Origin: Megaleporinus macrocephalus
Taxonomy: Eukaryota > Chordata > Actinopteri > Characiformes > Anostomidae
DNA length: 64,000 nt
Reading direction: 5' to 3'
Assembly: GCA_021613375.1 (NCBI GenBank)
Contig: CM038714.1
Span: forward strand, 41,753,623-41,817,622
Shown: positions 25,485 to 37,290 of the stretch, in pieces
Layout: the number at the start of each line of letters is the position of its first letter
How positions within the stretch are numbered: position 1 is the stretch's first letter
Made by a program: the position numbers and the translations under genes
Notes under the pieces: model-generated
What the model was told of the DNA's origin: nothing
The model's input: only the letters and a program-made list of their open reading frames with translations
Databases searched by the model: none

Positions 25485-25565
25485 TGCTGGCTTTCTACTT
25501 AGCATTCTGGTCTCTTAGTAAGAAAGTTGCTGGTTTGATTCTGTTGTGGGGTAAGCCAGCTACCT
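25485..25565 (+). repeat. Possible degenerate tRNA-SINE head
   Basis: AGTTGCTGGTTTGATTC resembles a SINE B-box region (GTTGCTGGTTCGAATCC type). No body is identifiable. Confidence 0.3.
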
Positions 25566-26380
25566 GTTACAGTTCTGTCAGCCTAGACCATCACGTTAAT
25601 GCATACCTGACCTGTTGCACTTTTAATCTTACTGTGAATATCTGAATAACCTATTTGACACATCAAAAACTTTAAATAGCAGTATTCATAACTGAGTCAT
25701 GTTATGGGCAATGCATTTTGGTTTTTTATCAGAGTAAGATTTTGTTTAAGCATGATGTTGTTTAGGTGGCTAGATTAAGCAGATTGCATTCAGACCAATG
25801 TATTATTAACAGCTTAGATGTTTAAGAGGGAAATGATGGTATTGAACCACCCCTTCCACAAACCCCGCCTCCTGTGAGACCACTGCATTATGTCTTCCAT
25901 TCTGGTGCCTGAGCCACAGAGCAGGGAAGGCGGAGCAGCGAACTAAGACCACTCATAGTGTCCAGCGTTGAGTATGTTTAGTCTTAGTTGGGTTTTTGTT
26001 TTGTCTGAAAATCAAAAGTTTACTGCTACTGTCACTGCTGCGTCTGGCTTCCTTCCTCCTCCCAGTGTAGCACATGGTGCTAGAAAGTATATTAATTCTT
26101 GGCCTGGAAAAAAACTTTCATTGGTGTAGAACATTTGCATTATGTCTCATCAAATATCTTCTATATGTAAATCTTCATAGTACCATCAGAAGAAAGTGAT
26201 GCAAAAATGGTTCTTGCACAACAATGTTTCACAGAACCCTTTGTTGTCACCTAAATTTCTTAGAACGCTCTGTGACAAACTAACTTTTCCTGTCCTGCCC
26301 AGAAACAGGACAGACTTTGTGTGCTGCCCCAATGAATGGTCACATGATAAAGGTCAAGCAAACAGATGTAGCATTTCTCA
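25566..26380. other. No gene seen
   Basis: No supported exon or recognisable repeat. Confidence 0.4.
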
Positions 26381-26840
26381 TTTATGACAGAACATTGATC
26401 CTTTTATGAACTGACACACAAAGCAAGGCTATTCCCCTGGCTAAGTCCTGCAAACGGACAGAAAATCTATTAAGCTTTTTCCCCCCCGCACACAAAGCAG
26501 TCAGGGTTTGCGTAATCTCTTTTGCAGCAGTATTCTTGTTTCGAAGATTACGTCTGATGGAAGGGTTCTTTTTCATCAGCTGATGGCAAATCATATCAGG
26601 GTTGCACGCCAAAAGAGCCCGCTGGCCTGATTCATTTCATAAAAACCGTGAGTGCCGTTAATGTCCAATTAACATGGTTGGTGAACCTGAAGGATTCCGG
26701 AATGACTGGCACACAAGATAATGTACTCAATTAAATAGGATTTTAAAGGACCCAGCTTCATTATAGAACCATTATCTGAGAGGAGCCTGTCGCTGAAGCC
26801 GTTAGCGTGCAGCTAGATCCAGATTTTTGGTCCAAATCCC
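26380..26840. other. Candidate conserved noncoding element
   Basis: Non-repetitive, moderate GC, with several homeodomain-type words (TAATGTCCAATTAACATGG). No coding potential. Conservation is a guess from texture. Confidence 0.25.
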
Positions 26841-27194
26841 TGGCTTGTCCATTGCCATAGCAAAGCACATCTAAGCTTTATATGTATTTAACTGAATGTG
26901 TAACCCTTAAAAAAAAGCTTGAAAAGAAAAGAAAGGAAAAAAATATCATAATTTCATATTTACCCCACAGTTGATCAACCAAGGTATGTTTAGTGTCCGA
27001 GTTCTGCTTCTTTAACTGGAGAAGATACTAAAGCCAGAGTGAAAGTCAATAATCACCAGAACCATTTTTAATTAGGTTGTACAGACAAGCCAATGTGGTT
27101 TAGAGCTCAGTATGACTCACCAGGAACTGGTAAGCAATGGAGGAAAGAGAAAGAGCAGATTACTGGCATCACTTCTTTCTTTGCTCCTGATATC

Positions 27195-27870
27195 CTGAGG
27201 ATCAGTATGGCCATGCATTAGAAACATAGAGTAGTGTGGGTCAGCATGACTGTGGATTAGAAACATAGAGGAGTGAGGGTCAGTATGACCATGCATTAGA
27301 CACATAGAGGAGTGAGAATCAGTATGACCATGCATTAGACACATAGAGGAGTGAGGATCAGTATGAACATGCATTAGACACATAGAGGAGTGAGGATAAG
27401 TAGGAACATGCATTTGACAAATAGAGGAGTGAGGATAAGTATGACCATGCATTAGACACATAGAGGAGTGAGGATCAGTATGAACATGCATTAGACACAT
27501 AGAGAAGTGAGGATCAGTATGGCCATGGATTAGACACATAGAGGAGTGAGGATCAGTATGAACATGCATTAGACACATAGAGGAGTGAGGATAAGTATGA
27601 CCATGCATTAGACACATAGAGGAGTGAGGATCAGTATGACCATGCATTAGACACATAGAGGAGTGAGGATCCGTATGAACATGCATTAGACACATAGAGG
27701 AGTGAGGATAAGTAGGACCATGCATTAGACACATAGAGGAGTGAGGATCAGTATGGCCATGGATTAGGCACATAGAGGAGTGAGGATCAGTATGACCATG
27801 CATTAGACACATAGATGAGTGAGGATCAGTATAGCTGTGGATTAGACACATAGAGGAGTGTGGGTCAGTA
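27195..27870 (-). repeat. 39-bp minisatellite, about 17 copies
   Basis: The unit reads ATGACCATGCATTAGACACA then TAGAGGAGTGAGGATCAGT. Because 39 is a multiple of three, a minus-strand frame stays open for 300 codons (27117-28019), giving 17 repeats of the 13-residue SSMCLMHGHTDPH. No signal peptide or known domain flanks it, so it is best read as a repeat and not a gene. Confidence 0.95.
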
Positions 27871-27879
27871 TGACTTTTG

Positions 27880-28855
27880 ATAACAAAAAAGTGTTTGTTT
27901 AAAAAAAATTTAGTTTCGGGAGTGAGAAGAATATGAGTAGTCAACACTTTGGTCAGCACTTTGGTGTAGGGAGACTGAAAGTCCATTTTACTCTTGCTAT
28001 TCAAACATTCCTCCTTCACTGACTCAGCTCTTCAAAACAAACTCCTCTGGCTCTACTTCAGCAGTTGTAAACTTCAGCAGTTGTAAACTTGTTGCACGTC
28101 ATTTCATGTGTCTCTGATATTGACTGAATAGATTCCTTAATAAGACCTTAATGATTAGTGACACAATTATCCAGCAATTACACACAGTGAGAGGCAGAAG
28201 ATGTTTATCTCAGCATATCATAGCACAGATCTTAGCTCGTTATAGCCTCATAACTCTGGATGTGCGTCACATACATCTCGTGATCACATGGAATCGAAAG
28301 GGGAGATTCTACAGATTTAGCACAAACTATATTTCTGCAATGTATTACCGCAAAGATTTTGTGGACCACCATAGGTTAAACACTATACAGCTTGTAAGTC
28401 ATGTAGGTGTGTGGTAGCTACAATGTAGTGTGTTGCCTCCCAGGTCTGGCAAAGCAGATAACCATAAGAAAAGACTTATGGGAGGCACAATCTGTTGTTA
28501 GTATTCTAAATTTTAAGTAATTTTGACCCATATATATATGTGCATATGCTGCGGTGGGCGGTCCTGCCCATTAAGGAACAGGGTAAAGGTGGAGAACAAA
28601 CAGACAGACTGCAGTCTGTGATTGTATAACTACGAAGGGCATCTATATGGCCAGTGGAGCTGATTAAATAGACAATCAATGTAGACACAAAGGCTCATTG
28701 AGTGTATAACATCATATTATGTAGATACTGATAATATACGGCTGTCGATATACTATTAATGTAAACAGATCTTACAGTATAAGCTCTACATTTACACTGT
28801 ATTTTTCTCAGATGAGTATTACAGCCAAAAGCAAGACTTGGAACAGTCCAATTTC
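27880..28855. other. No gene seen
   Basis: No supported exon. The ORF at 28151-28417 has no recognisable domain. Confidence 0.4.
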
Positions 28856-29175
28856 TTTTAAACACATCTCAAACTTATACAAGGGCATTCATTCTCAGAG
28901 ACAGTGCACGTTCCTAAGCTCAGAGCTCTGTCTGTTATGGTGCGTGTCTTCAAACAGAGCTGTTCTCTTAATCAGCTGGTAATTAACAGGCTCTAATCCC
29001 CTCTCTACTTTCATACTCCTCCATCTGTCCATGAAATGGGATTATTAGTGGAACTCCACTGGGCCGTCCAGGCTCTGGCAACTGACCTCTAAGGAGTCTG
29101 GGCTAGGTTGTTTGGTGGAGACTGAGGCCCGGATTCTTCGAGCCAGAATCCTGCCCTTTTACCATTTTAACTCAA
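28856..29175. other. Candidate conserved noncoding element
   Basis: Balanced composition, non-repetitive, with an E-box/homeodomain cluster (AATCAGCTGGTAATTAACAG). No coding frame. Confidence 0.25.
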
Positions 29176-29539
29176 AGCACATAAACTGATCCTAGAACAG
29201 CACAACAGAATGAAAGGAAAATAATGAGGGTTTGTGATGAGACTGTCTGATTTATTCACCCTCTCAGAATGATGTGCAGTAATAAAGAGATATTAACACA
29301 AAGAAAATAAAAAGATCAAGGTACAACTTAAACTTAAATTAAAATAAAAAAGTTACATCAGTCAAGAGAAGCAGGGTTTCTTGCTAAGCCAAGCTTAACC
29401 CTGGATTCACTTAGACATATCTTGGGCTGTATCACTAGGGTGGGTTTTGTTGTATGCCAACACGCTTCAGGGTACATTAGGTTCAGCCTTCTGACAGATG
29501 TATAGCCCTCTGGTACTTTCTGGTAACTTTTTATTTATT

Positions 29540-29715
29540 TATTATTTATCCATCCATCCATAGTCGGGGTCACTGGGGGGACTGGAGCCAATCCCAGCGT
29601 CATCGGGCACACTAGTCCATCGCATGACCAACACACACTCACAAATATAGGCAATTTAGAGGGACAGACCAACCTAACATGCATGTGTTTGGACAGTGGG
29701 AGGAAATCGGAGTTT
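29540..29715 (-). mobile_element. Truncated SINE, minus strand
   Basis: The plus strand shows GGACTGGAGCCAATCCCAGC and TGTTTGGACAGTGGGAGGAA, the reverse of the 3' half of fish tRNA-SINEs of the type seen at 4062. The tRNA head is missing. Confidence 0.7.
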
Positions 29716-29719
29716 ATTT

Positions 29720-30540
29720 ATTTATTTGTTTGTTTATTTGCATAATACCAAGCATATTAAGTAAATAATATTCTATCCTTTAAAGTGCCAACTGTTTTTA
29801 TATTCACAGTTGAAAATGTACATAGAACAAATCTGTGAACCTCAAACACTGTTGTTTCCTTCTTCAATTATTAATTATTTATGAACTTATTAGAACCCCA
29901 AACAAAAATCTAATCATCAATAACACACACTTTAGCCTGTTATAATTGTATATAATTTAAATAGCTTGAATTAGTAAGCCTCTTAATTTACAGTACATCA
30001 GGTAGCAGGATGGGGTCCTTTTTAGAGCCCTCCAAAGGCTAGCCTAGGCTTTGCCTACCAATGTAATGGATATGACAACCCTAATACCCTAAGAACAATA
30101 TGAACCAGTATGCTGTATGAACTATGATATCATATGTTTTCCCAGGCTTTATAATTATATGTGTCTTCTTATTTACATAGCATGATTTCTGCATTTGCTG
30201 TGATTTACTGTACACTTTTATGTGCTCGTAGACAAGAATTATTCAAAGTGTTAGAATTAATAATAGGGTTTACAGAAAAAGTTGTTAATCAACATAACAA
30301 AACAAGTTAACTGTTGTTGCAATTATATTTGGTTTTGGGAAGCTGCAAACTTGTCTGAGTCTAAGACTTGTTTTGTGAGACTTTTGTGAGCAATGCTGTA
30401 TTTAGTGAGCACATAAAATCTAAATAAAGAAAAATACATCAGTCATGAGTCAGTGAGCGCTCAATGAAGGCCTAATAAGAGCAGGAACAATAACAACAAT
30501 TATATTAATACATATAAATAATACAGAGCTTTTCTCATGT
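29720..30540. other. No gene seen
   Basis: AT-rich, no supported feature. Confidence 0.45.
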
Positions 30541-30900
30541 GTATCAGTTTATAAAGTTTATAGAGGGAGTTGCATTCCTCCCGATGTGAACTGCCTGCCT
30601 TTCAATGCAAATAAACATCATACTTTGATATTCTTAGCAGAGTCTTTTTCCACCTTCAAATGAATTGCATGGCTATTTTTACGAAGTTTTAAACCCATTT
30701 GGAAAACATTTTTTTCTGCTGGGCCTTTTTTTCAGTGACTCCAATAAAAGTGTCTTGCCACTCTGAATTCCATAATGTCTCCACAACAGTGTTTATTAAT
30801 GTAAGGGGAAAAGCAACATATAAAACTTTTATAACAGTGGAACGAGACAGCACAGCAAATACAGCATGGCACCATGCGGGCACACAACAATTCAGCTGAA
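30541..30900. other. Candidate regulatory element with octamer motif
   Basis: Non-repeat tract containing ATGCAAATAA (a POU/octamer site) near 30605. Two opposite short ORFs overlap here (30689-30899) without recognisable products. Confidence 0.25.
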
Positions 30901-30914
30901 AAGAAAAATGAATT

Positions 30915-31065
30915 CCAAGCTCTAAGCTGGTCTAGTGCTCGTTTTGCTGGTCAGCCAGCATGGTCAACCAAAAACATACAGTAGCATATTAACTATTAAT
31001 ATATTAATCAGCATACCAGCATCCAAAACACAACATATGCTGGTTTTGCTTATGACCAGCCTTGC
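30915..31065. repeat. CCAGCA/GCTGGT palindromic dispersed repeat
   Basis: Alternating GCTGGTCAGCCAGCATGGTC and inverted ATGCTGGTTTTGCT words, a known type of short inverted-repeat element in fish. Confidence 0.6.
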
Positions 31066-31479
31066 CCAATATTCAGATGTGCTCAAATTTCCCCCTAAAA
31101 TATGAAATCCAAAAATTTGAATTCCACTCGTTAGCTTTTCATAATGTTAGGATCTGTCAGTGTTCCCACCAGCCTTTGATGGGGCACTTATTGTAACACT
31201 GTACCACCATACCAACACTTCAGCTTTCCTAATGCCTCTGACTTGCATTAAAGTCAATACATCCTTGCAATATGCCATTTCACGCTGGACCTGTTAACTA
31301 TATAAATAACTGTATTTATAGAAATCCCATGTGAAGTCATTCATTATACCTCAGGCAACATTAGCACATTATCAAATGTTATTGTATAGAAATCTGTCTA
31401 TACTGTAGTAATCATATTGAAGCCTGCATATTGCTGGTAATTCTGTCCGTTTTTATAGAGAACAGTATTCCACACAGTG

Positions 31480-32690
31480 TCTAAAACCACATATCCAAGT
31501 CTGTTTGAGATTTCTTACTGTGATGACGGAGCAAAGCACAAAGCAAGCGAATACCAATACAAAGACTCCAGGTAGGGATTACAAGGAGGTGGTAAGTGTA
31601 GGGGGATCCATATATAAGGACAAGAATCTGGACTGGACCTGAGAATAGACTGGAGACTGCACAGGGAAACAGATAGGACAGGACACAAGAGACATGACTA
31701 TTGCAGATAAAGTGACAAGAACAGATATAGTAATCGGGACAGGGCCGAGACTTTGACAGGATACAGAAAAACCTACTGAAATGGGCACAGGAACCCTGAT
31801 AGTAACAGATACAAACACACACATGGTACTAGGACCAAACACAAAACCAGGAATTGGAGATGGGACAGACACAGGACGAAGCTCAGAACGTGAACTATTA
31901 GGCTGGGCAGGAAACTAGAATAGCGACTGGCAATAGAACTGAAACAGCAACTGGGCAAGGAAATGGAAAAGCAGCTGGGAAGGGAATGGAAAGGGCTCTG
32001 TGGCTGGCCAAGCAGGGAACTGTGAGGTTGCCGGGCTAAGATACATGAGGGCAGTCAGGAAGGAAACTGCAAGGGTGGTCAGGCAGGGAGGAGGAAGTCT
32101 GGATGACCAGCTACCATGTCCTTTTGCAGGGGCATGTGAGGCAGCTTACAGGGATCTTAAGGTCCAGCTGCAGCCGACAAGTCCGGAGAATCACAGATTT
32201 GCTGGCAGACCAGGAAACCTGAAGGTCATTGTGGGAGCAGACACCGGCTCACTGAAGGTCTCTGGACAGGTACCATCTTGTCGGTCCACTCCAGTACACT
32301 GGACGGAAGTGTAAGCACAGGCGCTGTCTTGCAGGTGGTCTTCGGAAATTGCCGAGCACTGCTGCGCCTGGATGAGTGATGCCACTGTGGCTGCCCATGT
32401 TCCCATCTCTTACTTGGCTTATCTCGGGGATGTGCCTCTTCTTTAGCCTCGTCTGCTGCAGCTACCTTGGCAACAAGCCGAGCTGGCTCCTCTATTGCAA
32501 TGAGTGCTGCAATCTTTGCAGCTGGGTCCCCAAAGCAGCCAAATGCGTCCCTTGGCAGTAATGGCTGTAACTGAAAGAGCAGGTGATAGCCTTCCTGCAG
32601 CCTAGCTTGATTCTCCTCAATGATCTTTTGTTAAGCCTTAAACGGGCTCGCTGTATCTATTGGTGGTCTGAGGTTCTGTGAGGTCTGACA
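31480..32690. mobile_element. Purine-rich, transposon-like tract, unclassified
   Basis: 31.5-32.0 kb is strongly purine-biased, with degenerate GGGACAGG / AACTGGAA words. 32.3-32.7 kb holds phrases I associate with repeated fish sequence (GAGCACTGCTGCGCCTGGAT, GACCTCACAGAACC on the minus strand). The frames are broken and the ends undefined. Confidence 0.4.
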
Positions 32691-33580
32691 CTTACCTACA
32701 CGTGGAGTGTGTAATGATTTAGGCTAATTTATAGCTTCATTTTGTGTTAACTACATAGCTCCAGTGCAGACTTCAGACATCAAACATGTCCTGGCTGATG
32801 GACTGCAGCTGGTAAGAACAATTGTGGGAATTTGATTTAAAGATTGTACACACTGTTCTGCCTCCCATTTGCACGAACATTCTTGGTAGTATCAGGGACT
32901 TCCTGATCTATTTGTTTTTCTGGATTTTTGTCGGCCGCATCCCCTCATGTCATTATGACACACAAGGCTTTGAAGCTAGAAGAATTTCCTTTTGTCATAT
33001 GTCAACCCAACCTTGGGTCTTCAAGGCCTTGTGTGGGGGTGCGCAAGTATGTTTGTTTTCATACATTTTTAGGACAAAAAATTCTGTCTGTGTAGCAAAA
33101 CCAGAGAAAAACAGGGCAATGATAGATAAAGCAAAAGGGTCCTGGCTCCACAATGTGCATTTCACAAACGCTGCATGGGTCGGTTTTTATACAAGGTTAG
33201 GGTTAGATACACATGAGTGTGGACACTGTTGGATAGTATGGTAACTTCTCAAGAGAAGAAAAAATAGATTTTTTTTCTGGGAAAGTTGGTAACGAGTGTA
33301 TTGCAAGTTAATTTGAACCATTTCTGGCACATTAAAAGTTTTAGGTTTTAGGTTTAGGTACATATTCCTTCAATTGTCATAGAAATAGGTAAAATAACAG
33401 TGACCTTATTGCTTTGCGGACAAAAGTACTGGGACATAAATGTAACTTTATTCAAGGAACAGGCTTTTTTTATCCACTTCCAAACAATCTAAAGACAAAT
33501 TTTACAACATTGAAAAACATAAAATTTCAATTTGACAAGGGAGTAGATTTGTTCTTGACATTGGTGCAGACCTATGTATT
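32691..33580. other. No supported gene
   Basis: The 140-codon plus ORF at 32822-33244 lacks recognisable domains or splice context. Confidence 0.35.
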
Positions 33581-33586
33581 GGTGAA

Positions 33587-33652
33587 CCCCCCCCCAACCC
33601 CCCCCCCCCCCCCCATAGCCATTTTTGTTGTTGTTGTTGTTGTTGTTGTTTT
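33587..33652 (+). repeat. C tract and (TTG)n microsatellite
   Basis: Nine C, two A, then 17 C (33598-33614), followed by about nine TTG units. Confidence 0.95.
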
Positions 33653-33833
33653 CTCTTTGCTCTGTGATAAAACGACAAAGGACTAATATACTACATATGC
33701 TATTCTATGTGCGATTAAACTATTCTGAATAACAATTCATTACTGAATTCATGAATTATATAATGTTAAATTTTGCAGATTAAAACTTGCAGATTAATAG
33801 TATGCATGTCCTGAAAAGCTATAAAAACAAATG

Positions 33834-33851
33834 TGTGTGTGTGTGTGTGTC
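33834..33851 (+). repeat. (TG)n microsatellite
   Basis: About nine TG units. Confidence 0.9.
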
Positions 33852-34497
33852 CATGACCTTCCTGCTAAAATCTGTCCCTGCCTTTTTTAAGAATTTGTTT
33901 CCTTCTGTTTTCTATCCTGATCCGTTCTCCATTGTGAGCATTATCTTTGTTTGCAGGGTCATAACATACTGTTGGGTTTGGCAAACTAAGAATCCTGCGG
34001 GTCAAGCGGCCATGGCTTGCAGCAGTGCAGACTAACAAAGTTACCTGGACATCTCTTTTTGCAGTGAGCTCCAACTGAGCTGAAAAAATACATTGTTTGT
34101 TTTACTGTAGCGTGAGGGTAAGAGAAAGAGAGAGGAAAAGAGTGAAGGAGCGATTGATTTAGACCACTGTGTGGACCTCTGGGGTGGACGATCCCCAGGT
34201 CTTATCTATATTACAAAAGAAACAGAAAAGCTGCTCATAGATATTCAGGGGTAGCTTCCATTGACGTCAAAGATGTCATGCCACATGCTGTCTCTGAAAG
34301 CAATATAAAATCAACAAAATGTAATATGTGGATGTAATTTGAAGCCCTCATTTCCTCCAAGTGGAGTTGATTAGCTGAGACGTGATTGGTGTCTGAAGTT
34401 TGCTTCTTTAACCTTTTTAGGCCATAAACTCAATGTGGTTAACAAGTAGCTTATAGCCACTCAATAGCCACCCAATTAGCATCTTGCACATTGTATA
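33852..34497. other. No gene seen
   Basis: No supported exon. Confidence 0.4.
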
Positions 34498-35182
34498 TAG
34501 TGCTGTGAAAGTTTTAGCCCCTTTACCTGAATGTACATACTTCAAATTAACTAGTTTTATTATTGGTTTATTATTAACTCATTTTAGGTCAAAGACAACT
34601 TGAGTAAATGCAAGATGCAGTTTTAAATAATCATCCCGTTTACTAAATAAAGATTTGTTCAAAACCGATATCACCCGTGTGAAAAAGTAATGACCGCCCA
34701 GACCTAATAAGAATCAACTGTCTGTTTAAGATCTTGTCACAGCAACTTAATGGGATTCAGGTCAGGACTTTGACACGGCTGCTAGGAAACCTATATTTTA
34801 TTTCTTTTGAACCTTTCCAAGGTGGACTTGCTTTTGTTCTCTTGATAATTGTCCTACTGCATAACCCAATTGTGCTTGAGCTTTAGATGACGAACTGACA
34901 GGAGGACAGTCAACTTTAGGATTTTCTGATAGAGAACAGAATTCCTGGTTGTCCACGTCCTGTTTGTATGATGTTTTTAGGATAGAATGTGGTGATAGCT
35001 TTAAGCCAGCTGTAACAGGACCCATATCTACCTATGATTCATCAGTCCACAGAATATTATTATTATCCCAAAAGATGTTTTTATTGCGAAGAAAGGTGTG
35101 ACTTTGTGATCTTTTTAGTCAGCAGTGGTTTACGCTTTGCAACTCTTCTATGGATGCCATTTTTGCCCAGTACTATTTTATT

Positions 35183-35213
<31 letters not shown>

Positions 35214-36002
35214 GCCACTTGACCTCCGCATTTAACCTATCCATGCTGTGAAACATCCACATATACACACACTAGTGAACATACATACACACATACACAC
35301 TAGGGGGCAGTGAGCACACTTGCCTCGATCAGTGGGTAGCCCTAGCCATGGAGCCTGGGGAGCAGTTGGGGGTTAGATGGCTTGCTATAGAACCCTTCAG
35401 TTGTGTGCTGTTGGCCCAGGGGATCGCACCAGCGCAAGACCAGATCCCTAACCTTCAGCCCAAGACTGCCCCCAGTGTCTTTATTTTTGTGGGATCATTT
35501 ACTTTATCTAAGGCAAATGTTTGTGACCTGCTGGATGAGTCGTTGATGCACTAATGGTGAAATTTTGTAGGCCAGCCACAGCTTCACCACAGTTACAAGT
35601 TTCTCACTGTGTTTCGCTGGTGTCCCACAGCCTTAGCAATGGCCTTGTAACCCTTTGCAGACAGTAGATTTCAGTCACATTGTTTAGCATCTGTTTTTGA
35701 ATCTCTTAAGAACAGACCTTCTAGCTGCTTCTCATTACCAGACAGTTTCTGTTTAAGTGATGTTTTGATTCAACAAGTCTGCCAGTAATCAATTGAACCT
35801 AATAGTCAACTGAATTTTGGTACTTGGTTGATTTAATAGCTTACAGAGGGTCAGGTAGGGCTGAACAGGGTTTTTTTTCTCAATAAATATAAAAACAGTA
35901 TTTTATGTGTACTTAATATAAAAAGTTGGATTATTTCAAACATTCAAGTGTGACAGATGTGCAAAAATGAAGGAAAGCGGGCAGTACTTTTTCACCATAC
36001 AG
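34498..36002 (-). mobile_element. Tc1-like transposon interrupted by a SINE
   Basis: The ends match in inverted orientation (AGTGCTGTGAAAGTTTTAGC on the left; GGGCAGTACTTTTTCACCAT on the right) with TA next to each. The interior matches a fish Tc1 family read on the minus strand, for example near CAGCAGTGGTTTACGCTTTG and CTGTGTTTCGCTGGTGTCCC. The transposase is heavily decayed. Without the SINE it is about 1.2 kb. Confidence 0.8.
35172..35470 (-). mobile_element. tRNA-derived SINE nested in Tc1
   Basis: On the minus strand it starts with a tRNA-like head (GGTTAGGGA A-box area; GGTGCGATCCCC B box), then a conserved body (CTAACCCCCAACTGCTCCCC, CACTGCCCCCTAGTGTG) and a GGTTAAATGCGGAGGTC end. 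It finishes with a (TAA)n tail. It is flanked by a CCCAGT direct repeat (35166-35171 and 35471-35476), the target-site duplication. Confidence 0.85.
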
Positions 36003-36769
36003 TACCAAAAAACAGAAAGTCTCTAGAAGTCTCTGCTAAATCAAATTAACACAATTACCGCTTTTACCCCAGCTGTAATCTACCAGTCAAGACATGCTTA
36101 AGCTCTGAAGTTTGACCTTGCGACTTTGTAATGGAGCTGTGAGGCTAGCTAATCAGAAATGAAAGCTAGTAGCTATGCATTAGCTTGCACACATAAATCA
36201 TTCACACTCGTCTTAAACTATGTCTAGTTGTTAAGTAATCTCAACCAGGCCTATTTATGTGGTTTCTGACACTGTCTGACTATCTGTTATTTTAGAAAAA
36301 GGACAAAGGTACCTCTCATAACTAGTCTACTATGGCCAGATGAAGCCTCTTTCCTTCATGTGGTTCGAAAAAAGTTTCATTTCTTGAAGCTTCATGTGCA
36401 CACAGACCCTTCTTGCAACATTGTCAGCATGTGAATAAACACTGCCGAGTATATACATCAAAACACCTTAATTTCATTTTATGTGGTTCATTCATTTGTT
36501 CATCTAATCTGTTTTTGATTGCGTGGGTAACGCTAACAGAGCTCTGTTAATTAAAAAAACCTGCCAGTGCGATTTCACTCAGTAAATAAGTCAAATAGGA
36601 CGTGAGATGTTTAGATTAAAACTGCTGCAGTGCTTTCAAGAGATGGGTCAGTGATTGTGGGGTGACTTGATAAATTTTTTAATAAGAAACAATGAATCAC
36701 AACAATACTTGAACCACATCCTGAACCAGCGAGGCTTCAGACATCATCAGTGACGTCACGCGCCCTTAA
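36003..36769. other. No gene seen
   Basis: No recognisable feature. Confidence 0.4.
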
Positions 36770-37290
36770 CTAAAGGTGTGTCCTAAATCGCCTACTTGCC
36801 TACTGCTCAGTAGTGAAATCAGTAGGCGAGCGCGGCTAGTATGTCTGAATACTCAGTAGGTATAGAGTAGTAGGTGAACGGTACCCGGATGACCTACTGA
36901 ATCAGCAGCCATTTTTATGTAGGCGAACACAGCACACTGCGCTATCCCATGATTCACCTGGAGATGTAGATGAATTCAAAGCGGAGGTAAATAAACGGTG
37001 GAAAGTGGAACGTCGGCTGTGTGTATGCAGCTACGGCTAGTGAACTGCTGCTACAGAAGTTAGCACTACAGCTGAGGTAAACAATGATTACATTCCTCCC
37101 GTTTAGTCTTCTCTGAGCTACAGCTCCACACTGTCTGAGTACGTAATCAGACAAAGACGCAGATCAGTGTCTCAAAAAGTTTCTAAATCTGTCAGTAAAC
37201 GGAGCTTTTAAATTAATAGTAGGACTTTTACGGTGGTGGTCTGACGTCTTGCGTCACAGGACGCTGGGAATATAGCGGATATAGTACGTC
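36770..37290. mobile_element. MITE-like DNA transposon remnant
   Basis: It starts GTGTGTCCTAAATCGCCTAC with TACTGCTCAGTAGTGAAAT, reminiscent of fish non-autonomous Harbinger-type ends, and holds a GCGCTATCCCATGATTC stretch. The right end is unclear (GTCACAGGACGCTGGGAAT near 37253). Confidence 0.4.

Noticed and set aside
27117..28019. 300-codon minus-strand ORF as a repeat protein gene
   Set aside because: The frame is open only because the tandem unit is 39 bp. The flanking residues show no signal peptide, domain or splice structure.
32822..33244. 140-codon plus ORF as a gene
   Set aside because: No recognisable family and an irregular cysteine/aromatic composition. It adjoins transposon-like sequence.
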